Source of the DNA: Siphonodentalium dalli
Lineage: Eukaryota; Mollusca; Scaphopoda; Gadilida; Siphonodentaliidae
Direction of reading: 5' to 3'
Assembly (NCBI GenBank): GCA_032622095.1
Contig: CP136067.1
Coordinates: 62,194,893-62,258,892 of the forward strand
DNA length: 64,000 bases
The notes under the pieces were generated by a model. That model was not told the origin of the DNA, did not search any database, and worked only from the letters and a program-made list of their open reading frames with translations. Shown one piece after another: positions 39,401 through 54,400 of this stretch. Position numbers and translations under genes: made by a program. Within the stretch, counting starts at the first letter, position 1, and each line of letters starts with the position of its first letter.

Positions 39401-42400
39401 TATATATAGTGTATCTCGTACATGGGTTCATAAGAGTTTGTTTGAATGATTATATATAGTGTATCTCTTCAAGGCCACAACAACATAATTTATATAAAAT
39501 TTTCAAGACTATGAATAACTTTTTTTGTGAATAAATTACAGACCTGACAATTGAGTATATTATATCTCTATAAAAGCATAATAAATTGAGGTATTTTTCT
39601 GATGCATCCAAACATTCATGGCGAAATGAACTTGGCCGCAAGATCGCCTGATATGTCTGTTCTAAAAATAGCCCCTTTTTTCTGTTATTTTATGAGGAAA
39701 ATTCTAAGTAAAATTGATATTAATCAATAGAAGCTGTTCCGGACAGGTGTCCTCTATTCATATCAATTATATTATACACCTGAATCTATATCAAACATGC
39801 AAGTTAGAAATACAATATCTTTAATGAAACCACACCTTCTTTACAGATTCTGTATCATGGCCACAAACGTACCCGAGCGCTCATAGTATTGCTACCCTCT
39901 CTCATGTTATTGACACTGTCCAATATCAGAATTTATCCACCACTCACTACCTCTATTGCCGACATAAAGCCTGCCTAATAAACATTATGTTTATTAGGTC
40001 CAGGTAGCCTTTTTAGGTCAATGTAGCTTTATTAGGTTGGTACTACTTTCATGACGCAATTTCATATGCAAATTGCACAGGTAACTGGGGATGTCAATGG
40101 GCCTAAATGACGTCATTGTGATTTTGGGACGTTTTTATCATCCATAATTCACCGCAATTGATACAAATATTTGTAAACGGATATGTGATTTCGCTCTAAA
40201 ACATCTATAAACCATTAGAACAAGGCCAGCTTAGAATAACTATAACAAAACCAAGGAACTCATTTGCTCCAAGCTGCACTCCGTTTTCCCACATCATGAA
40301 TACTATTTAGTTTGCTTGACCTCATAAATGTAAGAGAGTCATTGAAGTTACGTATGTAAAACTTAGGAAACTGACAGATTTCCTCCACTTCCTCCACAAA
40401 AGGCAAGTTTTGTGTGATGGATAAATAAAATAAGCAGCCAATGCTGGTGCTTAAACAGGGTTTCCGCTACTACGGCAGGCCGGCCGTCCAGCAGCCTCAT
40501 TCCCCTCCCCAACCTTAATATTGGCCACACTATAGCCACAGACCTGTGTAGCTCAGCCCCCTTTTTGCACAGGACAAGCGACCACCGACACTGATGATTA
40601 ACAGATTGCAAGGAATCCTGCACCTGGTGCCTAAATAAGACCTGATCAGTAGCGTGGACCACGTGCACAGTTGTCTGAACTTGTCTCCACCATCCTGGGT
40701 AACGCTTTGTCGGCGAATGTTTAGTAGTAATCATCCTCTCGCATTTTAAATTACCGTAGTAGATTTTTGTCTATAATTCCCAACTTTCTAACCCACTATT
40801 TCCCCTCAGAATGCGCATTATACATCGCAATGTCAATGTCAAAGCAATGTCTGTATCAAATAAATGTTTAATTAAAAATAAAACACTTAAAATATTAATA
40901 GTTATTTTCAGTGACAGTGTATTTATTCCCAATCCAATTAATACAAAAATTATCCATTATACGAATCCAGCATGAAGTCAACTCCATCTGAGGAATGGCT
41001 TTTGAATTAACACCAATTTAATTTGATTGGTACCGTGAACAAAACACAAAGAAAGCATGCAGAACTGGGTATAGCAAGTGACATGACCTCTGCCCATGTC
41101 GTAATTATCACTGGTTACTGCTGGAGTAAACTTAACACTGAGTGTGAAAATGTGTCTTTGCCAACAGTGGTCCCCTTTGATGTCGGTCCCTTTGATGTCG
41201 CTTAAATTGCTACTGTTATAAATGTTGTTGTATCAACTGTATATTGTGGTGTTACATGCTTTTAGTTCATCAACTTGAGATGATCTGTTTTAATTTGGTT
41301 TCTATACAAAGCTTCAATGTTCCTGCTTGTTGTCTCAAATGCAAGGAATTGGCTACTTTTCAGTGATAAACATCCAAATTTTCTCCCGATAAGGCGCCGG
41401 GTATGTGCTTCCCAAATACGGCCACATTCCCCCAACCCCTAGCGGAAACCCTGGCTTAAAACTGTTTATGTGCGCTCGGTGTATTTGGCATCTATTGGAC
41501 TCTGCAGAGCCTCGTCCAATAGATGTTCAAATCGCTCTGACGGATATACAATGTAAACAGTTTAAGAGACACGCTAGCTACATATTCTATATTTACAAGA
41601 TACAAAATACGTGTTTAATAATAATTTAGTCGCCAACAACACAGACTGATCACATAATACCAGAATCGAGTTCAAACCGGTCCATAAATAATGAGTTTTC
41701 CAAATAATTATCAGATTAGAGTTGGACTATTTTGTCCACTTATACCATACTATTATAACTACTATTTCATTGGCATATAATTACATACACCTGATATCTC
41801 TTCCGATTTCCCCATAGCGTTACGGTAGATACGGCCCCTTATTCAATGCGTTCATAAACCTATGAACGTAACGTGACATCACTTTCAATGTCGTTCATAG
41901 GTTTATGAACACATTGGTCCCAGAAATCACCGGGGATTGTCGGACATTACCGACTGCATGAGTATCAAGTCAGCCAATACGCCAAGGATTTGATAGCAAA
42001 CAATATGTAATCGAGGTTCACGATTGGATGGCTAGTGGCATCTAATCGCGAGCACGGGTGGCACGAGATGTTCGATTGACTATCAGAATGTTGGTTATGA
42101 TATAATCCCATATCCCATAATATGTCAAATATAGCGAATTATCGAAATATGAAATAGAACGAAAAAGCGAAATATGAAAATACAGCGAAATAGCACGAAA
42201 CATCGAAATAGGAAAATACAGCGAAATAGCGAAATAGGGCGAAATATAGAGCGAAATATAGAAATAGGAAATTATTTTTATATACGATTTAATTACGAAA
42301 TAACGGAGATATTTGAAAAAGTGTTTTTGACGAAATAACGGACATATTTGGAGAAGTGTTTTAAAGAGCGTAAGTATATAAATAATAAACGGCGGATTCA

Positions 42401-45400
42401 AAGTGGTCATGGCTTTTGACCGCGATAAAAAATCAGCAAACTCCGCATGAGGTTCATGCAGTTTGCTGAATTTTTCTCGCGGTCAAAATCCCATTACCAC
42501 ATTGAAACCGCCGCCGTTCATTTCTTATGTGAATGACACGTTCCAGAGACAACTCATGCACCGTTTTATATGATACAAGTTTCATGTTTTATGCACTAGG
42601 AGATACTATTACATTAATTTAATAACAGACGAAAATTTAATGGGTACTTTGATAGAGGTGTTATCGGTAAAAGACATCCCTGGTAGACATTGAAACGTAC
42701 CCTGTCAAACTATCCTGTATATTACATTTATTGTTTTGTTTTTTTAACTATATAGTCCATATCCAATAAGTTTATAGTGACAATTACCTACTTGTCCTTT
42801 CAACCGAGGCACACAGAATGTGATGTCGATTATCTGAGTAGAGAAAGTGAACGGCATTTAGTATTCCCAAATATTTTAATTTAAGAACATTTGTTGATGA
42901 AATTAACTTTGAGAAACCTTTATTTATCACTTTCTGCTAGATATCGCATTTAAATGCATTTAAAGGAAGTGGATCAATCTTACCAGTTTTAAGATCGAGC
43001 TCATCGCTATCTGCTTTGTCGTAGTCATATAAAGCTCGGACCCTCACCAGACTTTCTTGCCTCTCGTCATCAGACTCAGTGTCATCACCGAATGGATTCT
43101 TACCATTCTGCATATCTGGAGATTCTCTGTAAAATAAAGGCTTTATCAACCAAGTATAAATAAAGACACAATATGTACTGATTTCAGAGAATCAAACTGA
43201 TAAGTGAGTACCCTGGAAATTTGCCCACTGGAAGAATGTAGCATTCAACTAATATTTACGAAAAAGCCAGGCACACTGATCATACCATTTCAGAAAACAA
43301 TTGTAAATATTTACTTCTTAATTCAGGACAAATTATCATAGATAAATAAACGGCAATGATTCCACATACAGGAGTCACTGCATATAATTTACTTTAGGGC
43401 CCTGAGATGCATCGAATACAAATTTTGATTTTAGATTCACCCCTCTGAATCGAGTTGTTTTCTATTTTGAGTGCCAATTTCCATCCGATTCTTGCAAAGA
43501 ATCTTAAGTACACTATGCATTTTTTCTCATAGCAGACGTAGCTCAACGGTTTATCGAAAATCCAAAGCATTTACCACAACAAATTCTCAAAAAATCCTAT
43601 CACACAATGGAATAAACTCTGATAAACATAATGGCAACATTTGATGTCAGGTGTAGCAACACAGAATAGCGATAACATAACGCAGAATCTGCTACAATGG
43701 GTGGAAGCTGCAAATTTATGCTAAAATTTGCTGTGTCAATACGCGTGGACCATGTGTACATTTCAGTAACTTCAGTTCTTCTTTTCTATAAATGCACATA
43801 AATGCATGTGTATTTAAAAGCAAAGGAACAGACTTTAAATTACCTGGTGGTTCTACATAAGTGGTCTGTAATTTAGATTAACTTAGCGTGATGTCATTTC
43901 TATTTTCAGCTACTGGTGGGGAACCTGAGAATAACCCTTCACTCTCAGAATTGATAAACATGTCGCAGTTAAAAGTGATATATAATTTATTTTATTCTAC
44001 TAAATATAAGTTTGGGCCGTGGGTACAAATAAGACAAACACTGCATCTCATGTGCATTTTATCAATATCTCTATTATTATTGTCATTATTTTGATAATGG
44101 TTGATGCAAATTCATCGATGATAGCGCAAAGAACAGAGTGACTGGTATTGTAGAATCAAATAGCACATCTGCACATGCGTATTTGAAATTGAGACTTCTC
44201 TCATCAGCACAGAAGTCTTCTTGGTGAAATAAGAACACAATTAGTGTGTGAATATCCAAAATTTTATCTAAATTATTTGCGATATGACATCGCAAATCCG
44301 CATGCAAATACCAGTACTTAAATCAGAACAGGACAGAACAGATGTCGGAAGACTCACATTTGAGTCAGATCGGATGCGGGCCTCATCAACCATTATTACT
44401 TTTTGTTTTGGCCCAATGTCCGCGCAGATGATGTACTTTTGCTGAATCAAATCAGATATCGATTATGTATCCAAATCGAATCAAAAAATTAATGCCCAAA
44501 TCAGAGGCCTCATTAACATAAAACAATAACATTAGGTGCTGCCGATTAGGATATAAAATTCATAAAAATAACTACTTCATTCTGTATTCTTATTGGAAAT
44601 AGGAAATTATTTTTATATACGATTTAATTACGAAATAACGGAGATATTTGAAAAAGTGTTTCAGCGGAGTGTTCCACAGCACTTTAACCATTTCATTACT
44701 GAATGGATTCTCCTATTCATTTTTAAAAAGTATATATTGTAATCATCTATTATTTATATAGAGGGGTGTTTAGATAATACCAGTGCAGATGACAAAGTAT
44801 TGCTAGTTAGTTATTTGGAGTAAATGTTCAGATAGTAAGTTTGTAGAACCTACTAAAGCTTTCTTTTCTAAATATGCATTGTTGAGTAGTTCCCTTAGAA
44901 ACTGTTCATCAGATAATAAGTTCAACAAACGTCATTTTTTTTAACTTATTATCTGAACATTTCCCACCAATGACTATGAATCCTTCTGGACTTGTATTAT
45001 ATTTTCGTCTATCTGTAGTCTGATTTTACATGTATAATCTGAACATCCTTACAATAGAATAATAGATCATTCAAACGTGTACTTTTATAACTGAATTTGA
45101 CAATCCATTTAGTATTGAAAGGCTTGATATCTGAACATTTGCCAAGTGAGTTAATCATCAGCATGTAGTTAGTCATCAAAGGGATAACAACTAAAGCAGG
45201 AACTTCGTCTCAGATGGGCTAACAGATCCACTGACTCTTAGATGATCAAAGGGATAAAAACTAAAGGAGGAACTTCGTCTCGGATGGGCTAACAGATCCA
45301 CCGACTGTCAGATGGGCTAGCAGATCCACTGACTGTCAGGTGATTGACATTTGTTGTCTCAGAGGGCTAACAGATCCACTGACTGTTAGGTGATTCATCT

Positions 45401-48400
45401 CAGACGGGCTTACAGATCCACAGACTGTCAAGTGATTCGTCTCAGACGGGCTAACAGATCCACAGACTGTCAGGTGATTGACATTTGTTGTCTCAGACGG
45501 GCTAACAGATCCACTGACTGTCAGACGATTGACATTTGTTGTCTCAGAGGGCAAACAGATCCACTGACTGTTAGGTGATTCATCTCAGACGGGCTTACAG
45601 ATCCACAGACTGTCAAGTGATTCGTCTCAGACGGGCTAACAGATCCACAGACTGTCAGGTGATTGACATTTGTTGTCTCAGACGGGCTAACAGATCCACT
45701 GACTGTCAGGCGATTGACATTTGTTGTCTCAGAGGGCTAACAGATCCACTGACTGTTAGGTGATTGTCATTTGTTCAGAAACTTCTGATTTAAAAATAGT
45801 TCATCTCTTCCTGGCAAGTTTTTTATCGATTCCGGGGTTTAAAATAATAGATATGAATCTAGGACACCTGCCTGGGAAAGCTTCTCATGAAAGTGTTCGG
45901 AGCATACCTGAAGCATACCAAGAGAGAGAAGTCCATCTTTTTAACACCCTCAATCCAGGTAAATTTCATTTCAACTAGGTGCTTTCAACGCAATTACAGA
46001 CATTATAGACAAATTGCTAACCCTATCTTCAGTTTTATCTGTATTTTATTCACAAAAAAGCTAGTTATAGTTTTTTACAGCAGAAAGCATAGCTGATGAC
46101 ACGAATAATCAGTAGCCACAAATAAATATTAGCTGAAAATGTCAAAATACAAAAATTAGGAAAGTGGCATATTACAGTTACTTATTTATTCGAGTCATGA
46201 GAAAGGAGCCAAACAAATAATGTGCCACAGCCATGCATTCAATACAAAACATTGGTTATGACAGAGCACATTATAGGATATGAAGTTTCCAAAAAATGGT
46301 ATCATTATTAATAGTTACATGAACACATATTTGTTATACAGGTACCATACTCAATTTTCAATTCAATGTTAAGGTTTGCAATATATATAATTACAGTTAC
46401 TTTACCCATAATATTAAGTCATATTACAAGTTTCATACAGACTAACACACAACACGTTTAAATCACATATTAGGCCACAGGATTTAGTCATGCAAAGAGT
46501 AAAATTCAAGATGACTGCTGGCAGCCATGTTTTTCATAGAAAATTGTTCAAATTCGATAGCTCCCGTCTGGAGGTAATTCTAAAAATGCCTGTAAGTTTT
46601 CGAAACAATTCTCCAATAAATGCGGGCTGCAGGGTGTGTCGATGAATTGAAATGTGAAATAAAAGATGGCGCCTTGTTTTTTAACGAATTTTGGAAAACA
46701 AATTGATGTCTCCCATTTAGAGGTCACCCCGAAGATCTGTATTAAGTTTGGTGACAATAGGATGAGGATTGTGGTCTGTTGGGAGTACCAAAGAATTTAG
46801 TGATGCAAAGATGCAAAAAGGCAGCCATGTTTGTTAAAAAAGTTGATGGCTCCCATGTGGTCTGCAGGGTGTGCCTAAGGTTTTTCATGCAAAGAGTCAA
46901 ATCCAAGATGGCTACCAGTGGCCATGTTTTTCATCGAAAATCAATCAAATTTGATAGCTCCCATTTAGAGGTGATCCTAAACATGCCAGTAAATATTTTA
47001 AATAATTCTCCAATAATTATGGGCTGCAGTGTGTGCTGATGAATTGAAATGCCCAAGTTGAGCTAAAAATTGCATCACTTTTCACAATAGATAGATACAA
47101 AATGCATCGCAATTGGACATTTTCACATTTATATCGCTCCTTGATGGGTTTAAAAATATTTTGCACTTCGTTGAAATTTACAATATAAATTATTGTGAAA
47201 GAAGTGGCTTCAGAAGGGACATCATATGAAATTTAGATAAAACAATGACTAAAACATTCAAATTCACTTCATTTTTCATAAATTGTTGTGTTGATTGGTA
47301 AATGTAAGTTTCATATTGCAGTATTACACACAAATAAGAAAGTCAATTACTGTGGAATCGCTCACCGGACTAATGAGACTGAGAAGACTGGGAAGTTAAA
47401 GTCTACTGCAATCTGTACAATTAAAAATAACTTTACTACATGTTATCAACTTCTCGGTCACTCTCACCTATGCAAATCTGAAAATTTCTCAATACATTTT
47501 CTTTTGATTTCAGCCTTCATAATTATTTAAACCCAGCCACACAAGGACCTTCTGCACAAAAGGACTATACACACCAAATTTGACCCCATTAAGTCTCCAC
47601 CGGAGACTTCATCTCAGGTGAGCTAAAAAGCATTAGGTGTGTAATATAAGACCAAATTGCCAAACAATTGTTTATGAAATACAATTCTAATGCATGAATA
47701 GCAACAATATTTATCATTCTGCACTATTTCAGATTTACATGCATAAAGCCCTATTATAATAGATTAGAGGACAGGAAATTAGAAACATAACTACATTCAA
47801 TATAACATCAAAATATAATGTCAAAAAGGTGGTTTCATAGAAAATCATTTTCATACTACTGTCCAAAATCTGATTATAACAATGAACATGTAGCAAACTG
47901 CCTTCTACCTCTCAAGACTGTGGTTTGAGAATGAAATACATGTAAATGCATAAAAAAGCTTTTTCCCAGTTCCCCTTAAAAACCAAAGAGATAGTCGCAA
48001 TTTCGATTACAAACAGAGGTTCTTCTCTGGATTTGTATTAAACTGACAAACAAATATAAAAAAAACAAATTTATTTCCGTTGTGCTACTTGGAAAATGTC
48101 AATTGTGTGGCTGACCAAGAAGAGCATTGTTGGCTGGAAGACAAGTTCACATGTCGATCACACATGTCCAGACTACATAAAGCCAAGAGTGCACTGCCTG
48201 TAGATGGAGGTAATTATAGAAGTTCACTTGAATTGAAGAATTACAAACCGAAAGTCAAGTTAAATACGGTACCTGTGTCTTCAAATGATGTCACAAGCAT
48301 ATCTGGCTAAATATGATGTTATTCTGTGTTATTGCCAGATTATGAATAGCAGGTTGTAACATACCATCTCACCATTGAATTATTGCAGCGAAGTCTGGAG

Positions 48401-51400
48401 TTAAGGCTTGGTAACTTTCATAGTTCTATAAGACCACAAATTTTAGAACTTCTTAAATATTGTTCAATGAAAATTTTTTGATATTAGAAGTACATGTACT
48501 CCAGTTGCCATTTTGGATCAACGTTATGTGGGAGGTAACTTGATTAGCTGTATTTGATTTGATATGGTCTGTGCACTGGTTATCAATTTAGATGGATTGA
48601 GTTTAAGTTGACATTCTTTTGTCCATGTGAGAGAATCTATTTTGCCATATTTTTCCAGGTTTTCAAACACATTTTGGCCTTATGGTTGGGTATCCACATT
48701 ATTTAGATTATGAGTATATGATTTTTTTTAACCAGTACTTTCATCCAGTGTATGTAATATAATCCTTGTAATTACCCGATATAATAATTAGGCCAGCAGT
48801 CTATTTGGAATTTCAGACAGCCCAGTAATGTCTTGGTTGGCATCATTTGAAGTTAAGAATGTGATCCACAAATTGACAACCCAGGGAAAAAGGAACATTG
48901 ATACAAATGAAATTATAGCCATTTGCAGAATATAATTAGATTGAGGCCGAGTAATGAATAAAAATAAAACAATGCAAACTGCGTCTATCTCTTTAACAAC
49001 ATGCAGTCAATTATAATGTTAAAGATGCCGTCAAGTGTTGCAACTATTTTATACAGTTTTCAATTATTAAAGTAATAATGTTGTGTTCCGGACTTTAAAG
49101 GACTCAGGAGGCTTTATGTGCATACAATTCAGATATGTGATTTCATGAAACAAGCTGAATTGTACTTATAGATATTTTGTTGCTGTAGTCTTAGGGTTTG
49201 TAACGTTGACAGCATCTAACATTTTAAAACTGTACTATAAACAGTATATCAGTATTAAAATTCCATGCACAGCAAGATTTCCAAATTACATAACAGTATT
49301 TCAGAACTTTATACAAAAGGAAGTACAAGCAAGTAAGAAGTTTACAACAGTCAAAATGTTAGTGGAAATAACAGAACTGTGCAAACCATGTCAGAAAAAT
49401 ATTTAGTTCTATCAACATACAGATCACAGAACAAGGTAAATATCATTCACATAAAGTCCTGAAAACACTAAATTATTCCAAAATGAAGGACAATATTCTA
49501 CTGTAATGAATTGATGAATATAATCACATGGTGATGACTTGATAAAAAATTTATTTGCTGGATGAGAATCACACTGTAACAGAGGAAACATCAACAAAGT
49601 TGTAATTACACAGACAGTCTTTGAACTTTAAGGTGAGCAGCAACTCCTGCACAATCATATCGCATCCACATTTTTCACCTTCTGAGAGTCAACATGAATA
49701 TACAGTTGTCGCTAAAATTTGAGTGAAACATGGAGATTTTCATCTGATGGTCAGTATTTGGAACTGAGCTGTAACATTTGTGGAGGGAATTTGCTTCCAC
49801 AAAAAGGTCACTCGAAAAGCTAGCAATATTTATGCATCAAGATTCTCTTTACTTTATAATATAAAGAGGCAACTTATGGGGAGTTTCTAAGATCTCAGCA
49901 GTCAATTTACTTTAAAAACAAATAATTTTCCCAATGACAAATCTCACTTTCCCCCCAATAATTGCGTGTTTCACTTAAATTGTAAATGTGCTGTTTATAT
50001 ACCTAATGTGGCACTGATTATCCAAGTCGAAACACAGGGTGTAAGGAAGGATAGTAGAGAATTCATAGGTCTGATAGAGCCCCATGTAACTATTTCTTGA
50101 TTAATGATGAAAAGGGCACGGTAATTCTCTAAAAGTGACAGTCAATAACTCTAGATGAGTGAATAGGACAAACATAAAACATTTCTATTTCTGAGTCGAG
50201 ATCATAATATGTTATCAAATAGGATCTCTAATATTGTATTCAGTGCAACGAATGGGATGTCTTATACAATACATACAATTAAGAACAGCTCAGGTCTTCT
50301 GTACTATGATTTATTTCTGAGGACAACATGCTGATGTACATTGAGAGTTATATTAATTTTATAACAAATAAGCTCCATAATCTTCACCAGTAACAATATC
50401 TCCATAACACTGAAGTCATTATTCAGAATCCAGCGATTGTCCTATTTGGAGATCAAAAGTGATTAAAATTATACACATCAATTGATTTGAAAAAAGAATG
50501 CATGAGTGATGCTGGGTTCAACTTGTGGCAGACGACACAATCGGGCAATAAGAAGGATGAAGCGAGATGAGATACAATTTGGAAGAAGACTTATGTTAAT
50601 CATATCAGCCCAATAAGTTTACAATTGTTCAAATGTTCATCACACTGTAGAATTATTTATCTGTTTCTCCAAAAATAAACCACCGATTCTCCGAAGACCA
50701 AACCATGATTCTCTGAATCACTCCGAGATTCTCTGAAGATTTTTCAGATATTTTAGCACCAGTGTCGAAATAAAGATTGATTTAAAGAGTTCAGAAAGGT
50801 ATTACTCGGTTATTGGATTTTTATTAGATTTGGGTGTATTTTTGCTACACAAGCAGGGTCCTTCTGTTGATTAATTCAAATTGACAGCTTTGGAAGCTCG
50901 ATACAAATCTACTGATGCTATCAACGATTCACTCGAGAGTTATGCAAAAAAGGTCAAAATCTTATTATAAAATAATGTATTGTATGTGGTTGTAAGCCTA
51001 ATTCTAAAAGAACAATGCCTTCCCTACAATTGGGTATTACTGCTTTAAAAAACTGGGAGCTCTATCTTTGATCACTCAAAATCAAGAGGCTGTTCAACCA
51101 GAATTATTATTATCTTATTCTCCGAACAAACCACTGATTCTCCGGAGATCAATCCCTGATTCTCCAAAGATATTTCAGATAAACGATTGTACAGTGTGGA
51201 GAGGCACTTGGTGGAATCATCTTTTCTTTATTTGGGAATCATTGTTGGATAATTCTGACAGAACAGCCTCTCGATTTTAGCGATTAAAGTATATAGAGCT
51301 ACCAGTTTTTGAAAGCAGCGATACCCGATTGTAAGAGAGACATTGTTCCCTTAGAAATCGACTTATGCCCCACCTACGATACATTAGTTAATAACATTAT

Positions 51401-54400
51401 ATCTCACGTGACTTTCTCGCATTCTGATTGGCTTCACACTGCTATACTATTTTATGATAGTACCCCAGTAGGATTCCTACATGCCTACTATTCTTTTTCT
51501 ATTTATAGTAACAAACTCATTTCGCAAAATCGGGTTGCCTCCTTTTGATACGGCCAATCTTAAACTATACCTTGTACGATAACTGTTGCAATATTGGTAT
51601 GTCATTAGATTTATTGGTGAATTGTAATGATCTTACAAATGTCCGATCGTTGCAATCCAGTGTTTTAATAGTTTGTCCGTTTAGTTGGAAAGTGGCAAGT
51701 CCTAATTTTGTAATGCCAGTGGACATTATTTCCGTTTTAATCGAAGTTAAGCAAGTTAACTTCGATTAAAACAAACCAACCACTTCTAAAATTTTGCCAA
51801 AATGTCTTTGTTTATGACGTATTTATAGAAATAAATGCATGAATCACGAAGATTATAATCATGTAACTAATAACATAGTTATGCTCCCGTGCCATCGTCA
51901 AAAGATTGCCGTAAATTGTCAAATCTGAGATCGATTTCCAAAATTCACGGTAAATAAAATTGTGACAAATCAGACAGAGAAATTGTGAGAGAATTGGCAC
52001 CAATGTTCGATATAATATAATAAATAATGAATGTCTTGTCATAGTGGTCCTTGAGGAGGAATAGTCAACTCCAAGCCATTCATTATCTATATAACATTTC
52101 GACCTTTTTTGCCCACCTCTTGACTGAATCGTTGATAGCATCAGTAGATTTGTATCGAGCTTCCAAAGCTGTCAGTTTGAACTAGTCCACGGAAGGACCC
52201 CGCTTGTGTAGCAAATATACACCCATATCTATTAAAAATCCATTAATTAAGTAATAACTTTCTGAACTCTTAAAATCCATCTTTCTTTATTTTGCTAAAA
52301 TATCTGAAAATCTTTGGAGAATCAGGGTTTGTTTCTGACAATCAGTGGTTTATTCAGAGAATCAGATAAACAATTCTACAGTGCTATTAATAATAAAGAA
52401 GAAACATAAACTGAAGATGAAGTCACGCTCCAAAAATATGCCAAAATCAATGTATGTCCATTCAAGTTAGTCAGGTTAAGGAGCTCAAAACTAGAAATGA
52501 GAAAACAACCTTAAGGATAAAATTATGAAGGAAAATCTGGTCAGGAACCGGTTTTTGAGATATTTCAAAGCATTTCGAGTGGAAGTCAGAAATCATATTT
52601 TGTCAAAATCTAGAAAAGAATCTAAGACATAACTCTAGGAAAAAGTCACAACTGCACCGACAACTCGACTAATGTTCAAACTCATTCAAAACAATTGCCA
52701 TCAGAAGTCACACACTATTATTTGGTGCAAAAATGAAACAAATTTGGTGGGACTATTGCAATAATATTTCCACACAAATAAACACCTGCAAAAATTGTAT
52801 AAGCCCACTAACCATAATTGCATTGGTTGAATTATGGACACAATACGGCCAAAATATTTTGTAGATATTTAACTAAACTTTCAGAAACCAAGTGAATGAA
52901 CGAATGGACGATTGTGATCGATTCTTGTAATAAGTCCTTATACGCCTGTTGACTACTTTTATGCAGAAGAGTACACTGGAGGATACTAACTATAAGGCCA
53001 AAGAATATTAAATATCTGGTTGGGATAATAAGTCAGATATATTCTCAAACAGCTTTTAATGTCCTACCATATATTGTCAGTAAAATTCAGCTGAGATTAA
53101 TTTTGATTGGCATTGTATAAACTATAATAAAATTCAACCCATTCTCAGATAATGAAAATTGTTATTTATCAAACTTTTTACAGAAGATTTTCTTGAAATC
53201 TATGAACATTTTAGGGTTTAAAATAGGGTCAGTAGGTAAACCCCAACCATATATATTTTTTCTTGGGCCTAACAAATGTTTGTTATTAATATTTTCACTG
53301 TCAAGAATACAGATTGTTGATATTCCATCTGTACAGGCTTGTCCTCCAATAAAATGTTGCAACAACCTTCTACTTGAATAAACATCAAGTGCTGGAATAC
53401 AATGAACTTGGAATAGGAAACATGAAATAAAATATGACAAAAATATCAATTGTTGTTATTGTGGTCTTGAATGATGACAGAATTTACATTGTTATGATAC
53501 CATTCGTCTTAGAATTCTATTATGAAAATTATAGATTGTTTTAATGTCAACTTTGCAGTTAATGTCAAATGAAAGGATCTTCATTGTAACTCAACTAAAA
53601 ATAATCCCAGTAATAAAGAACAATGCAACAATCAATAATGCAAAGCAAGCAAACCAACATGCAATCTTACTGAAAAATCCCATATTACTTTAGTGTTTCG
53701 GCCTTGTGTGGTACAGCTGGTGGTTCTTTCTTCCCGGATATAGTAGAACCATCGATTATCACTGGTTGGGACGATCCTTCATCAAAGGTAATAACAGCAT
53801 CTTTCTCTGAACGTATTACAGCATCTCCTTCTGAACCGATCACAGCTTTCTCTTCTGACTGCTTGTCAGTTTCTCTATATTTGGGAGGCACTGATGTCAC
53901 TGTATCTGTCTTTTGAGCAACGATTCTCTCATCTTCAGAATTCTGTTGTTTTGCGTTGTTGTTTTCGTTACTTTGACCCGAGTTTAGAACACACTCAGAA
54001 GTTTGAGTGGTATTATCACTTGAATCTTCCTTGGTATCAATAATACTATATGTACTGTCGTCATGACTACACACGCTGTTATCGTTTGGAGATGTTGTGT
54101 TGATGCTTGTCTCCACATCAGTACCACAATCAGTAGTATCAATGTCTTCCTCCTCTACATCATCACCGAATGGGTTCAAAGTACTGTCATATGAATCCAG
54201 TCGGCTGTTGGCAAAGTCAGAAAATCTGTCAGGTATATTGGCATCATAGAAAATTGAGAAATGGAAAATAGTTTGAAGTATTTTCTCTTATTGATATTAC
54301 TTCTTTTTGGCTCTTCACTCAATTGGCCCATTAAGTAAATCGAATGAAACCTAGGATCATAGGTACTAAAATAAGTACTAAGTAAACATAACAAACAAAA

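Noticed and set aside
40363-40734. 123-codon minus frame as a gene or transposase
   Set aside because: It crosses the left end of the hAT-like element, has no domain I recognise and lies within a syndapin intron.
48080-48310. 76-codon plus frame as a gene
   Set aside because: No recognised domain and no defensible splice sites, in the middle of a syndapin intron.
53162-53449. Extra syndapin exon in the intron (minus frame ending FKKIFCKKFDK)
   Set aside because: No similarity to the family, and the flanking linker and SH3 exons already join in phase without it.
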